Part shown: in pieces, positions 44,674-53,635 of the stretch
How the letters are laid out: each line of letters opens with the position of its first letter
Numbering within the stretch: the first letter of the stretch is position 1
Origin: Kitasatospora sp. A2-31
GTDB taxonomy: Bacteria; Actinomycetota; Actinomycetes; Streptomycetales; Streptomycetaceae
Direction of reading: 5' to 3'
NCBI RefSeq assembly: GCF_022288725.1
Contig: NZ_JAKNTA010000008.1
Location: forward strand, 310,001-374,000
Length of the DNA: 64,000 bases
Program-made: the position numbers and the translations under genes
The notes under the pieces: generated by a model
What the model saw: the letters and a program-made list of their open reading frames with translations, nothing else
Database searches by the model: none
What the model was told of the DNA's origin: nothing

Positions 44674-45684
44674 TCAGGGCGCCTCGGCGAGCTGGACGAT
44701 CATCTTGCCGGTGTTGGCACCGCGGAGCATGCCGAGGAAGGCGTCCACCACGTGTTCGAAGCCGCGGACGACGGTCTCGTCCGGGACGACGGCACCCGAG
44801 CGCAGGTGGGGGACGAGGAAGTCGTACAGCTGCGGTCGGGCGTCCAGGTGGTCGCGGACCAGGAACCCCTCCAGCCGCAGGCTCTTGCCGACCACGTCGT
44901 AGAGGTTGCGCGGTGCGGCCGGCGGGTCCTGGAGGTGGTTGTACTGGGCGACGGCGCCGCACCAGGCGATCCGCCCGCGGTCGCGCAGGGCGTCGATCGC
45001 GCCTTCGAGGTGGTCGCCGCCCACGTTGTCGAGGTAGACGTCGAGGCCGCCCGGGGCGGCCTCGCGGAGCCGGTCGGCGATCGGAGCGTCGTGGTAGTCG
45101 AAGGCGGCGTCGAAGCCCAGCCGCTCGGTCAGGTGCTCCACCTTGGCGGCCGAGCCGGCGCTGCCGACGATCCGGCCGGCGCCGAGCAGCCGCGCGAGCT
45201 GCCCGGCGGCGGAGCCCACGCCGCCGGCCGCTGCCGAGATGAAGATCGTCTCGCCGGGCTGGAGACGGGCGATCCGGGTCAGGCCGACCCAGGCGGAGAG
45301 GCCGGTACCGCCGAGGACGCTCAGGTGGGCGCTGAGCGGGACGCCTGCGAAGTCGGGCAGTACGGTCGCCTCCCCGGGACCGACCACGGAGTGGGTGCGC
45401 CAGGCCTTGCGGTGGAAGACCAGCGCCCCGAGCGGCAGGGCCGAACCGCGGGACTCCACCACCCGGCCGAGCGTCCGGCCCTCCAGCGGGGCGTGCAGCG
45501 CCCAGCCGCCCTCGTCCATCTCCTCGCGCATGTACGGGTCGACGGACTGGTAGACGTTCTCGACCAGGGCCTGACCCTCGGCGAGTGCCGGGACGGGCTC
45601 CTCCAGGAAGGCGAAGTCGGCTGCGGTGGGCGCGCCGACCGGGCGGGAGACCTGGTGGACGACGAGGGCGGTGGGGCGCGACAT
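44674..45684 (-). CDS. MDR-family NADP-dependent oxidoreductase (CurA/LTB4DH-like)
   Basis: 336 residues. Medium-chain reductase without zinc ligands: the N-terminal GroES-like part VYQSVDPYMREEMDEGG, the nucleotide site ISAAAGGVGSAAGQLARL and the segment LDVYLDNVGGDHLEGAID, then VQLAEAP end. It resembles the prostaglandin reductase/leukotriene B4 dehydrogenase and CurA family, which reduce carbon-carbon double bonds next to a carbonyl. A LysR gene lies divergent with an obvious dyad between, suggesting induction by a reactive carbonyl substrate. Confidence 0.9.
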   Translation of the reverse strand: MSRPTALVVHQVSRPVGAPTAADFAFLEEPVPALAEGQALVENVYQSVDPYMREEMDEGGWALHAPLEGRTLGRVVESRGSALPLGALVFHRKAWRTHSVVGPGEATVLPDFAGVPLSAHLSVLGGTGLSAWVGLTRIARLQPGETIFISAAAGGVGSAAGQLARLLGAGRIVGSAGSAAKVEHLTERLGFDAAFDYHDAPIADRLREAAPGGLDVYLDNVGGDHLEGAIDALRDRGRIAWCGAVAQYNHLQDPPAAPRNLYDVVGKSLRLEGFLVRDHLDARPQLYDFLVPHLRSGAVVPDETVVRGFEHVVDAFLGMLRGANTGKMIVQLAEAP

Positions 45685-45843
45685 GGCGGTGACTCCGGGT
45701 GGGTGCGGGTGGGGGTGCGGGTGCGGTGGGGGTGCGAGCGGGTGCGAGCGGGTGCTGCCGTTGCGGGGCGCGGCGCCGGGCCGGCCGGGCGAACGTGATC
45801 ACCGTAGGGAGGGCGGGGGCCGGCCGGGCAGGGGTGCGCGTCG

Positions 45844-45862
45844 ATGGAAGAGCCGCTTCCAT
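45844..45862. promoter_or_regulatory. Dyad-symmetric site between MDR and LysR genes
   Basis: ATGGAAG (45844-45850) and CTTCCAT (45856-45862) form a perfect 7-bp inverted repeat with a 5-base spacer, typical of a LysR-type binding site in the divergent promoter. TAGATT at 45908-45913 lies six bases before the LysR ATG and could serve as a -10 box for a leaderless LysR mRNA. Inferred from position and symmetry. Confidence 0.55.
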
Positions 45863-45919
45863 GAACAGCTTCGATGGGCCGGAGTCGGGGCACGCGCGGG
45901 CGGCCTCTAGATTCGAGGC

Positions 45920-46852
45920 ATGACCGACCTCGCGCGGGCCGCCGCCGTCCCCGATCTCGCCCCGCAGGAACTGCGCATCCTGGTCGCCGTCGAGGAGGAA
46001 CAGGGTTTCACGGCCGCGGCCGCGCGCCTGGCCACCACCCAGTCCGCCGTCTCGCACGCCGTCCGCGGCTGCGAGCGGAAGCTCGGCGCGGTGCTCTTCG
46101 ACCGCGGGCGCCACGGCGCACGCCCCACCGAGGCAGGCGCGCGGGCCGTCGCGTACGCCCGGCGGGTCCTGCGGCTGCTGGAGGCGATGGGGCCGGAGGT
46201 GCGCGCGGCCGCCGCGGCCGGCGGCGCCGGGGAGGTCTCCGGCACGCTGCGCATCGCGGCCTTCCGCAGTGTCGCCGCCCACCTGCTGCCGCCGGTACTG
46301 GCCGCGCTGGCGGCCCGTCACCCGAAGCTGACCGCGCAGGTCAGGATCGTCCGCGAGGTCGGGCGGGGCACCGCCGGCGAGGTCGCGGACGGTCGCGCCG
46401 ACCTCGGCCTCGCCACCCTGGACGCGGGCGGCCCGCCGGCCGTCCCCGGACTGGTCGCGGTCCGCCTCTTCGAGGAGTCCTACGCCCTGGCGCACCCGGA
46501 CGGCCACCCCGCGCCACGCGGGCTGCCGCTGGTCGACTGGGACGAGAACTGCGGCTCCTACACGCGCAGTTGGTGGGACCGTCAGGACTGGATCCCGCCC
46601 GCCACCATCGACGTCGAGGACGACACGGTGGCCCTCTCGCTGGTCTCGCAGGGGCTGGGGATGGCCATCATGCCGCGGACCGCCCTGCTCGGCGCCCCGG
46701 CCGGCCTGGCCGTCACCGACCTCGGCCCGCAGCCGCCCAGCCGGTACGTCGGGTACGTGACCACACCGGAGCTCGCGGGCACGGCGGCCGTCCGGGCGCT
46801 GATCCGCGAACTGCGCTCGGCGACCCTTCCGGAGGGCCTGTCGGCGGCCTGA
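45920..46852 (+). CDS. LysR family transcriptional regulator
   Basis: 310 residues. HTH (LAPQELRILVAVEEEQGFTA, TTQSAVSHAVRGCERKLGAV; residues 13-55), a linker helix and a two-subdomain PBP-like effector domain. Effector binding segments are SGTLRIAAFRSVAAHLLPPV and DLGLATLDAG. It is divergent from the oxidoreductase gene and likely controls it through the dyad at 45844-45862. No close functional class can be given from motifs. Confidence 0.92.
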   Translation: MTDLARAAAVPDLAPQELRILVAVEEEQGFTAAAARLATTQSAVSHAVRGCERKLGAVLFDRGRHGARPTEAGARAVAYARRVLRLLEAMGPEVRAAAAAGGAGEVSGTLRIAAFRSVAAHLLPPVLAALAARHPKLTAQVRIVREVGRGTAGEVADGRADLGLATLDAGGPPAVPGLVAVRLFEESYALAHPDGHPAPRGLPLVDWDENCGSYTRSWWDRQDWIPPATIDVEDDTVALSLVSQGLGMAIMPRTALLGAPAGLAVTDLGPQPPSRYVGYVTTPELAGTAAVRALIRELRSATLPEGLSAA

Positions 46853-47043
46853 GGCCGCGGCCGGCCGACGGCCTGTCGACGGCCGGCCTCGCCGCCGGGC
46901 CCGGGCCGCCGCCGGGGCCGCGCGTGAGCGGTCGGCACGGCGGTCGACCGGAGGTGGCGCGCAGGCTGCTGCGCCGCCGCGCCGCCGCCCACCACGCCGC
47001 CGCCCACCACGCCGCCACCCACCACGCCGCCACCACTCAGCCG

Positions 47044-47763
47044 CTACTCCTCCGCAGCCGGCTGCTCCACAGCCTCCCGCAGCCGGCGGAACTCGGCCGC
47101 CAACCCGTCCAAGGTGTAGTGCGCGTTGAGGCCGCTCGGGTTGGGCAGGACCCAGACCTCCGTCGACCCGATGCCCTCCGGCTGGCGTCCGATCGCGGCC
47201 GTCCGCCGCCCGAACGCCGTGCGGTAGGCGCCGATGCCCAGGACGGCCAGGACGCGCGGACGCAGCCGCAGCACCCGTTCGGTCAGCGCGGCGCCGCCCT
47301 CGCGCAGTTCGTCGGCCGTCAGTTCGTCGGCCTTGGCGGTGGCACGCGGAGCGACGTTGGTGATGCCGAGGCCGAGGGCCAGCAGCTCGCGCTGCTCGTC
47401 CGGGCGCAGCTGGCGGGGGGTGAAGCCGGAGCGGTGCAGCGCGGGCCAGAACCGGTTCCCGGGGCGGGCGAAGTGGTGACCGGTGGCGCCGGACCAGAGT
47501 CCGGGGTTGATGCCGCAGAAGAGCACCCGCAGGCCGGGCGCGACGACCTCCGGGATGGTGGTGTCACGGGCGGCCAGCAGCTGCTCGGCCGTCGGCTTCA
47601 CCACCGCCGGCGTCGCGGACCTCGCCGGCGTCGCGGACCTCGCCGGCGTCGTGGACCCCGCCGGCGTCGTGGACCTCGCCGACCGGGCCGGCCCCGTGGG
47701 CGCGGCCTTCGCCGACTTCGTCGGATGCGGGGACTCGGCGTGCTTCGCGGGCTTGTCGGTCAC
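47044..47763 (-). CDS. mug: Mismatch-specific (G/U, G/T) DNA glycosylase, Mug/MUG family
   Basis: 239 residues from GTG 47763; the family core (residues about 55-239) opens ARDTTIPEVVAPGLRVLFCG and contains the uracil-glycosylase motif GINPGLWSG, then HHFARPGNRFWPALH, LGLGITNVAPR and LPNPSGLNAHY. It excises uracil or ethenocytosine opposite guanine. A core-only start at GTG 47601-47604 is also possible: the extra N-terminus is a low-complexity ARSATP repeat encoded by an 18-bp repeat. Either start overlaps the upstream PAP2 gene on the same strand in another frame. Confidence 0.85.
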   Translation of the reverse strand: MTDKPAKHAESPHPTKSAKAAPTGPARSARSTTPAGSTTPARSATPARSATPAVVKPTAEQLLAARDTTIPEVVAPGLRVLFCGINPGLWSGATGHHFARPGNRFWPALHRSGFTPRQLRPDEQRELLALGLGITNVAPRATAKADELTADELREGGAALTERVLRLRPRVLAVLGIGAYRTAFGRRTAAIGRQPEGIGSTEVWVLPNPSGLNAHYTLDGLAAEFRRLREAVEQPAAEE

Positions 47764-48871
47764 CCGTCCAGTCTGCCCGGCCCGCGCCCGCCGCCGGGGT
47801 GCCGGGGGCCGTCCGGGCACCGGATCCGGCCAGGGCGCCGGCTTCGTCCAGGGCACCGGATCCGGCCGGGGCCCCGCGGCCGGCGGCCCGCAGCCGGGCG
47901 TGGCGCCGCTCCCGGAGCCACCGCAGCCCGTACACGACGGCCGCCGCGTAGGCCCAGCCCGCGAAGATGTCGACGATGAAGTGCTCGGCCCCGTAGACCA
48001 GGGTGAACGCCATCGCGAGCGGGTAGGCGACCAGCAGCACCCGCACCCGGCGCGTCGCCGTCGGCCAGAAGAAGAAGAGCAGCATCGCCGGGTAGGCGGA
48101 GTGCAGCGAGGGCATCGCGGCGACGTCGTTGGCGAACCGGCTGCCGTTCTCGAAGATCGAGCCGGCCCGAGGCAGCCCGCTCTGGGTGAGGACGTCCGAC
48201 ACCACCCGCGTGAGCGCCGGCATGTTCCCCTCCTGGGCGGTGAGCCACGGCGGGTCGGCGGGGTACAGCAGGTACGTCGCGAAGCCGGCGAAGGTGAGGG
48301 CGAGGTAGGAGGTGAGCAGCCGGCGGAACCGGTCGTGGCGCCGCCGCCAGAGCACGGCCAGCACCACGAAGACCACGAAGAAGTGCGACAGGTAGACGGT
48401 GACCGCCGCGTAGTCGTACCAGCGCGGCGAGCCGGGGGTGTAGAGCCCGTACTGGAGCCGGACGGTCCAGGTCTCGCCGAAACCGAGCAGTTCGTCGGCG
48501 CGCAGCTGCGGCCGCCAGTGCGGTGCCCAGGGAGTGTGCGCGCCGTAGCCGCGCAGCAGCGAGTACGCCCAGACGGCGGCCATCACGGGGACCCAGTCAC
48601 GCAGGACGAGCAGGAAGCCGCGCGGCCCGTGACCGCTGTGCACGGCGGCGGCCAGCAACGCGGCGATGAGCCAGCAGAACACCACGTCGTTGGCGTACGG
48701 CAGCCCGTACGCGCGCAGGTACCAGAGCAGTGCGAGGAGGTAGAGCGGCCACGCCAGCAGCCGGAGCCGGGACAGGGCGCCGGCAGGCGCACCCGGCAGG
48801 GGCCGGTTCACCGGACGCAGCCGCCCGGCTCGCTCGGGTGGGAGCGGCGCCGGGCGGAGCAGTTTGGTCAT
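47564..48871 (-). CDS. PAP2 family membrane phosphatase
   Basis: 435 residues from ATG 48871. Six transmembrane helices; the phosphatase motifs are split as usual: a KxxxxxxRP-like first block is hard to see, but MPSLHSAYPAML (SxH) and YGAEHFIVDIFAGWAYA (HxxxD, the third motif) are clear. The N-terminal 85 residues include two further helices. The type resembles PAP2/inositolphosphotransferase Aur1-like proteins of actinobacteria. The C-terminal 110 residues are low-complexity Ala/Gly/Asp. The final 200 bp or so overlap the Mug gene in another frame on the same strand. Confidence 0.82.
   Translation of the reverse strand: MTKLLRPAPLPPERAGRLRPVNRPLPGAPAGALSRLRLLAWPLYLLALLWYLRAYGLPYANDVVFCWLIAALLAAAVHSGHGPRGFLLVLRDWVPVMAAVWAYSLLRGYGAHTPWAPHWRPQLRADELLGFGETWTVRLQYGLYTPGSPRWYDYAAVTVYLSHFFVVFVVLAVLWRRRHDRFRRLLTSYLALTFAGFATYLLYPADPPWLTAQEGNMPALTRVVSDVLTQSGLPRAGSIFENGSRFANDVAAMPSLHSAYPAMLLFFFWPTATRRVRVLLVAYPLAMAFTLVYGAEHFIVDIFAGWAYAAAVVYGLRWLRERRHARLRAAGRGAPAGSGALDEAGALAGSGARTAPGTPAAGAGRADWTGDRQAREARRVPASDEVGEGRAHGAGPVGEVHDAGGVHDAGEVRDAGEVRDAGGGEADGRAAAGRP
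47606..47677. repeat. 18-bp minisatellite, four copies, in overlapping genes
   Basis: Four perfect or near-perfect 18-bp units, GCCGGCGTCGCGGACCTC and variants with GTGGACCCC, at 47606, 47624, 47642 and 47660. They are coding in two frames: the ARSATP-like N-terminal extension of the Mug gene and the Asp/Ala/Gly-rich C-terminal tail of the PAP2 gene. Changes in copy number would lengthen both proteins by six residues per unit without frameshift. Confidence 0.75.
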
Positions 48872-48995
48872 GCCGGTCGAAGCTAGCAAGGCATTCTTTG
48901 AGGACTCTCTACGCGAACGGCCTGCCGCCCAGCAAAGCCTCAGAAAGCCGCCGGTCGGCGTAACCGCGGGCCGGGTGGGGGCGGCCGGGCCGCGG

Positions 48996-49063
48996 TGACG
49001 CCGACCTGCGGGCGCTGACGCCGACCTGCGGGCGCTGACGCCGACCTGTGGGCGGTGACGCCG
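48996..49063. repeat. 20-bp tandem repeat upstream of the PAP2 gene and downstream of M24
   Basis: TGACGCCGACCTGCGGGCGC at 48996, 49016 and a variant at 49036, plus a partial copy. Period 20 bp. It sits in the 224-bp gene-free gap (48872-49095) beside the end of the M24 peptidase gene. Confidence 0.7.
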
Positions 49064-49095
49064 CGGCTGCGCGGTCACGCCGGCCGGCGCGCGGT

Positions 49096-50214
49096 CTACG
49101 CGACGATGCCCAGTTCGTGCGGGGTGTTGTTGAGCCGGCGCCCGCCGTCCCCGGTCACCGTCACGATGTCCTCGATCCGCACCCCGAACCGCCCCGGGAG
49201 GTAGATGCCGGGCTCGATCGAGAAGCACATGCCCGGGACGAGCGGCCGCTCCTCGCCCTCGACCAGGTACGGGGGTTCATGGGTGGTGATGCCGATGCCG
49301 TGACCGGTGCGGTGGATGAAGTACTCGCCGTAGCCGGCCTCGGTGATCACCCGGCGGGCGGTGCGGTCGATCTCCTGGCAGCTCACGCCGGGCCGGACGG
49401 CCTCGAACGCGGTCTGCTGCGCCCGCCGGACGACGTCGTGGACCTTCCGGACCTCGTCCGGCACGTCCGCTCCGACGTGCACCGTGCGCGTGGTGTCCGA
49501 GCCGTAGCCGTCCTTGAGGCCGCCGAAGTCCAGCACCACGGTGTCGCCGGGCTCGATGACCCGGTCGCCGGCCTCGTGGTGCGGGTTGGCGCCGTTGGGG
49601 CCGGAGCCGACCACGGTGAAGTCGACCTGGCTGTGCCCGTGGCGGATGAGCAGCGCGCTGAGGTCGGCGGCCACGTCGGTCTCCCGGCGACCGGCGAACC
49701 GGACCTCCAGGATTCCCCGGTACGCGGCGTCGGCGGCGGCGCCGGCCGCGGCCAGGCGCTCCAGCTCGTCGCCGTCCTTGACGGCGCGCAGCATCGGCAG
49801 GGACTCGGTGAGCGAGGTCCAGCGCGTGCCGGCGAGGGCTGCCTGGAAGCCGAGCAGGTGCATGGCCCAGGCGTTGTCGGAGACGCCGTACCGGCCGCCG
49901 GGTTCGAGCAGCGGGACGGCGGCGGCGTACGGGTCCTCGCCGTCGGTCCAGTCGACCAGCCGGACGGCGGGGGCGCCGGGGGCCTTCTCGGCGTCCGGGC
50001 GCTCCAGCCTGGGGACGACCAGGGCGGGCTCGCGCCCGGCGGTGAGGACGAGCGCGGTCAGCCGCTCGGTGATCGCGGTGGGCTGGTAGCCGCAGAGGTG
50101 GACCAGGTCGGGGCCCGGGGCGACGACCAGGCCGGTGAGCCCGGCGGCGGTGGCGTCGGCGGTGGCCCGGGCCATCCGGGCGGCGTAGTCCTCGGTGGTG
50201 AACGGTCGTGGCAC
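49096..50214 (-). CDS. M24 family metallopeptidase (Xaa-Pro aminopeptidase-like)
   Basis: 372 residues. GTG at 50214 has GGGAGA in front. N-terminal creatinase-like domain (residues about 1-150), then the pita-bread catalytic domain: VVLDFGGLKDGYGSDTTRTV (two Asp), HRTGHGIGITTHEPPYL (His), CFSIEPGIYLPGRFGVRIED (Glu, then Glu) give the five metal ligands. Likely cleaves X-Pro dipeptides, in the cytoplasm. A common actinobacterial peptidase. Confidence 0.9.
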   Translation of the reverse strand: MPRPFTTEDYAARMARATADATAAGLTGLVVAPGPDLVHLCGYQPTAITERLTALVLTAGREPALVVPRLERPDAEKAPGAPAVRLVDWTDGEDPYAAAVPLLEPGGRYGVSDNAWAMHLLGFQAALAGTRWTSLTESLPMLRAVKDGDELERLAAAGAAADAAYRGILEVRFAGRRETDVAADLSALLIRHGHSQVDFTVVGSGPNGANPHHEAGDRVIEPGDTVVLDFGGLKDGYGSDTTRTVHVGADVPDEVRKVHDVVRRAQQTAFEAVRPGVSCQEIDRTARRVITEAGYGEYFIHRTGHGIGITTHEPPYLVEGEERPLVPGMCFSIEPGIYLPGRFGVRIEDIVTVTGDGGRRLNNTPHELGIVA

Positions 50215-50729
50215 GGGTGTCTCCCGCCTTCCTGGATCGGCAGCGTCTTGCGGTGGGCACTGGCCTCGGACGCCCGGCACCCCGGACCGGCGGCGCACGA
50301 CGGATCCCACCGCGCGCCGCCGGACGCCGGGGCCGGCGGCCGTCACTGATGCCCTATCACGCCCGGACCGGGGCGGCGTAGTGCCGGACCGGGTGGGTGT
50401 CGGGCCGGTCACCGCTCGCCCGGCCAGGAGGGCGGCGCAGCGTCCGGCCGGCCGCGGGCGCCGGCTGCGGCCGGCTCGACCTGAGCACCCGGAGGACGGC
50501 TCGGCCGGACCCCGGTCCGGCTCCGGAGCCGGCCTCGCCGAGCCTTCGACCTGCTGTTCGCCGAGACGCAGAAGCGCCCAGGGAACGAGCCGGAGGACGC
50601 CGTGGACGTCACCGTGCTCGCCCTGCTCCACGGCGTCCGGCCGGAGCGCCGCTCTCGGGCCGATTCCCGTCGAGGCACGGATTCGTAAATCGCGGGCGGA
50701 CTGTCAGTGCCGTGGTTCAGGATGACTGA
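50215..50729. other. Gap upstream of the 50,730 gene, possible coding remnant
   Basis: 515 bp. The first 370 bp show nothing I recognise. From about 50546 the plus strand reads FDLLFAETQKRPGNEPEDAV and continues as a non-repetitive acidic/helical segment to a TAA near 50689. It has no start or RBS. This may be a fragment of a lost gene. No hit to a known family is claimed. Confidence 0.35.
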
Positions 50730-51245
50730 ATGCCATACGAACTTCAGGCGCTGATCGGCTCGGCGGAGCTGCTAGCGGTGGCCGCCGCCGAGGTGCCGGT
50801 CGCCCGTCTCGCCCCGCTGTCGCAGGGGCTGGCCCTGATCCCGGCCACCCCCGCGTTCCTGGCCGCACTCGGCTACCAAGTCGGCGGCGGCGAAGGCGCG
50901 TCGGGGGAAACGGCCGGGTTCGACTGGCTCCCGGACGGGTCCGGGCGGCGGCTCGCCGCCTGGTCCAAGGCCGGCCCGATCGCCTGCGTCGAGGCCTGCT
51001 TCTTCGGCGGCAGCGGCACCCAGCGCGCCGCCGTCTGGGCCGACGGCCGTCTCGCCCTCGGCCCTCTCACCAGCGCCGAGTTCGCGCCCTTCCCGCCCGA
51101 GGGCAGCCCGATCTCCCGCGCCCTGCGCCACCTCGGCGCCCGTGTGGAGTCCGCCCGGGCCGACGGGACCCGTGACGTCGACGAGTTCGAGGCCGTCGGC
51201 CTCCCGGCCCACCGCAGCACGGCCCGCTGGGCGGCCCTCGCCTGA
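50730..51245 (+). CDS. Conserved hypothetical protein
   Basis: 171 residues, ATG start. No recognised domain. It starts YELQALIGSAELLAVAAAEV and later has AFLAALGYQVGGG, WSKAGPIACVEACFFGGSGT, QRAAVWADGRLALGPL and ISRALRHLGA. The pattern looks like a soluble alpha/beta protein of the kind often found in Streptomyces with no assigned function. No membrane or signal segments. Confidence 0.6.
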   Translation: MPYELQALIGSAELLAVAAAEVPVARLAPLSQGLALIPATPAFLAALGYQVGGGEGASGETAGFDWLPDGSGRRLAAWSKAGPIACVEACFFGGSGTQRAAVWADGRLALGPLTSAEFAPFPPEGSPISRALRHLGARVESARADGTRDVDEFEAVGLPAHRSTARWAALA

Positions 51246-51299
51246 ACCGCCCCGGCCCTCCCCGGCTTCCCTCTCATCGTTCGGCGTACGTGCAGTGGC

Positions 51300-51320
51300 T
51301 GGGTCAACTGCCCTGACCCA
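51300..51320. promoter_or_regulatory. Hairpin or operator before the defence operon
   Basis: TGGGTCA (51300-51306) pairs with TGACCCA (51314-51320), spacer ACTGCCC. It lies 55 bp after the hypothetical gene and about 150 bp before the helicase ATG. It may be a terminator or a regulator site. No further support. Confidence 0.35.
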
Positions 51321-51467
51321 ACGTGTGAACCAGGGGTCGCACGGTGGAAGCGACACCTTGGCAGAAGCTCCTGGCGGCTGGCTCACGCGGCTGCACCGCC
51401 GAATGCGGTCTTCGCGCCGGTGATCGGCGGTCGGGGCACCGCGCAGGTCCCTCGTTGGAGGCGGCAA

Positions 51468-52955
51468 ATGTCTCTGCCCGCACAATTATCGGAACGTTCG
51501 GTGCGTGCAATGCGCGAGAACATCCAACAATCTGTTCGCACTCACGACATACTGCTCCCCATGGTGGGGGTTGATCTTCCGGAGCCGCACGGACAGCAGC
51601 GCGAGGTCGTCTACCTGACTGCGCAGGGGCATCTGGTGGTGCTGGGCACAGCGGGCAGCGGCAAGACGACAATGGCGGTGCATCGGGCCAGGTACCTGGC
51701 CGGAGCGCCCGGAATTGGCGGGCCGACGCTCCTGCTCACCTTCAACCGGGCACTGGTGACGTACCTGAGATCGGTCGGCGCCCGCGCCCCACGTCTAACC
51801 GTGGAGAGCTACCACAAGTTCGCGCTGGGCTACCTGAGCTCGGTGACTGGCCGCCCGGTCTATGTTTGCAAGATCAAGGAGGCGCTGGTCGAGAAGGCAC
51901 TGACTGAGGTGCGGGCGACCACGCAGCGGGCGGTGGCCAGCCGGCCGCTGGCCTTCTTCTTGGACGAGTTGCACTGGATGGCCGGCCACGGGGTGACCGC
52001 CGAGGATATCTACCTCAATGGAGTGCCGCGCATTGGCCGTGGCACGCCTCTGGCCCCGGCCGACCGGGCTGTGGTGTACCAGGTGTACCGCCGGTATCTC
52101 GAGCTGCGCGCCACCTCCGGCCTGAGCATGGACTGGGACGACGTGGCCAGCCATGTGCTGGAACACCTGAAGACCGACGCGCGGGCACGCCGCTACCGGC
52201 ACATCGTGATCGACGAGGGTCAGGACTTCACCCCGGAGATGATTCGCTCGTTGGCTGCGGCGATCCCCCAGGACGGGTCGCTGACGTTCTTCGGCGACTA
52301 TGCGCAGCAGATCTACGGCAGCCGCATGTCTTGGAGATCGCTGGGGCTGTCGGTATCAAACACGGTCGAGTTCGAGCAGAACTACCGAAACAGCCGTCAG
52401 ATCGCTCGCCTGGCACAGGCGATGTCTGAGATGTCTCACTTCCGCGACGAGGTCGACCTGGTCGCGCCGCGGACGCCGACCGCCGACGGGCCGCCTCCCA
52501 CGATTGTGACGGCGGTCTCGAAGGCGGAGCAGCTGCGCCTGGCTGCCGCCTACGCCAACGGTCTGGCCGCAGACCGGCGGGTTGCTGTGTTGATGCGCAC
52601 CCGCGACCAGGAGACGACACTCAAGCGGTACCTGGATCCCCGGCACCAGCACTACCGCATCCACCGCGAACTCCAGTCGTGGCCGCAGGGGCCCGGCGTT
52701 TTCTACGGCACCTACTCTGCCGCGAAAGGTCTGGAGTTCGACTCAGTAATCCTGCCACTGTGCGATGCGGAGGAGCTGCCCAAGCCGAGCGAGGTCGCGG
52801 CCCACGGCCTGGAGGAGGCGATGGCGCGGGAAGCACGGCAGCTGTACGTGGCAGTCACCCGCGCCCGAAGCGAGCTGGTCATCCTGCGTTCCGGCCCGCT
52901 CACTCCTCTGATGCCCGACGCGGTGTCAGACCTCTTCCATAGGCTTGCTTCATGA
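51468..52955 (+). CDS. UvrD/Rep-type SF1 helicase of a putative defence operon
   Basis: 495 residues. Start ATG 51468 has GGAGG six bases upstream; an ATG at 51420 is less likely. Helicase motifs: Walker A GTAGSGKT at residues 60-67, TLLLTFNRALVTYLR (motif Ia region), VIDEGQDF (Walker B), FFGDYAQQIYGSR (motif III), EQNYRNSRQIARLAQ (motif IV), GTYSAAKGLEFDSVILPL (motif V) and LYVAVTRARSELVIL (motif VI). It is the short UvrD-like class without a separate nuclease domain. ATGA overlap with the DarT gene, so it is made with it. GC content and codon use look lower in GC than neighbours, which fits horizontal gain. Confidence 0.87.
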   Translation: MSLPAQLSERSVRAMRENIQQSVRTHDILLPMVGVDLPEPHGQQREVVYLTAQGHLVVLGTAGSGKTTMAVHRARYLAGAPGIGGPTLLLTFNRALVTYLRSVGARAPRLTVESYHKFALGYLSSVTGRPVYVCKIKEALVEKALTEVRATTQRAVASRPLAFFLDELHWMAGHGVTAEDIYLNGVPRIGRGTPLAPADRAVVYQVYRRYLELRATSGLSMDWDDVASHVLEHLKTDARARRYRHIVIDEGQDFTPEMIRSLAAAIPQDGSLTFFGDYAQQIYGSRMSWRSLGLSVSNTVEFEQNYRNSRQIARLAQAMSEMSHFRDEVDLVAPRTPTADGPPPTIVTAVSKAEQLRLAAAYANGLAADRRVAVLMRTRDQETTLKRYLDPRHQHYRIHRELQSWPQGPGVFYGTYSAAKGLEFDSVILPLCDAEELPKPSEVAAHGLEEAMAREARQLYVAVTRARSELVILRSGPLTPLMPDAVSDLFHRLAS

Positions 52956-53635
52956 CGGAGATCTGGGAACGGGCGAAGCAGCGCGGCATCACGCGGCTCT
53001 GCCACTTCACCAAGGCCGTGGGCCTGGGCCATATCCTGGCCACGGGCGAGTTGCGCGGCGCGGCGGAGCTGCGGGAGAGCCGCGACGGGTTCCGGCCCAC
53101 CGACCAGCAGCGCCTCGACGGCTACCTGCACCACATCAACTGCAGCATCGAATATCCCAACACCTGGTACCTGGACCGAGCCCGGGCTCAAGATCCGCAT
53201 TTCAAGGAGTGGGTGGTCCTCGCGCTGGATCCCCGGCTCCTGGACCTGTCGGGGGCCGGTTTCTGCCCCTACAACGCTGCCCGCCGGGGCGGCGCGGGTG
53301 TCGCCCAGGGCATGGCCGCGTTCGAGGCCATGTTCGCGCCGGAGGTGACCGGCAACGCAGTCCGCCGGCGCGGGCCCGGCCACCCGGCTTGGGCCCCGAC
53401 CGACGACCAAGCCGAGGTGCTGATCCCTGGGCCGGTATCCGCGACCGCCATCACAGCGGTGATCGTTCAGTCTGAAGAGCAGGCCGAGCTGGAGCGGTAC
53501 CGATTGACCGTTCACCTAGGCACCGGCAAGCTCCTTCCGCCGATTCTGGTGAGCCCCGTAATGTTCGACAAGTATCAGCTCAGCAACGTGGTGCGGGCCG
53601 GGCGGCGTCCTGCCGAGCGTCCCGTCAACCCGTGA
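52952..53635 (+). CDS. DarT-family (DUF4433) DNA ADP-ribosyltransferase toxin
   Basis: 227 residues. DarT family marks: ITRLCHFTKAVGLGHIL at the NAD-binding first strand, NCSIEYPNTWYLDRARA, WVVLALDPRLLD, FCPYNAARRGG, MAAFEAMFAPEV and the catalytic TDDQAEVLIPGPV (Glu155). In known DarT enzymes this Glu and an early Arg allow NAD-dependent ADP-ribosylation of thymidine in single-stranded DNA, which stalls replication. The toxin overlaps the helicase stop (ATGA) and the following ARH-type gene (GTGA), so toxin and putative antitoxin are translationally linked. The target base is not proven for this branch. Confidence 0.85.
   Translation: MTEIWERAKQRGITRLCHFTKAVGLGHILATGELRGAAELRESRDGFRPTDQQRLDGYLHHINCSIEYPNTWYLDRARAQDPHFKEWVVLALDPRLLDLSGAGFCPYNAARRGGAGVAQGMAAFEAMFAPEVTGNAVRRRGPGHPAWAPTDDQAEVLIPGPVSATAITAVIVQSEEQAELERYRLTVHLGTGKLLPPILVSPVMFDKYQLSNVVRAGRRPAERPVNP

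Noticed and set aside
51420..51467. Upstream ATG for the helicase
   Set aside because: No RBS, Arg/Gln-rich residues only; the ATG at 51468 has GGAGG at six bases.
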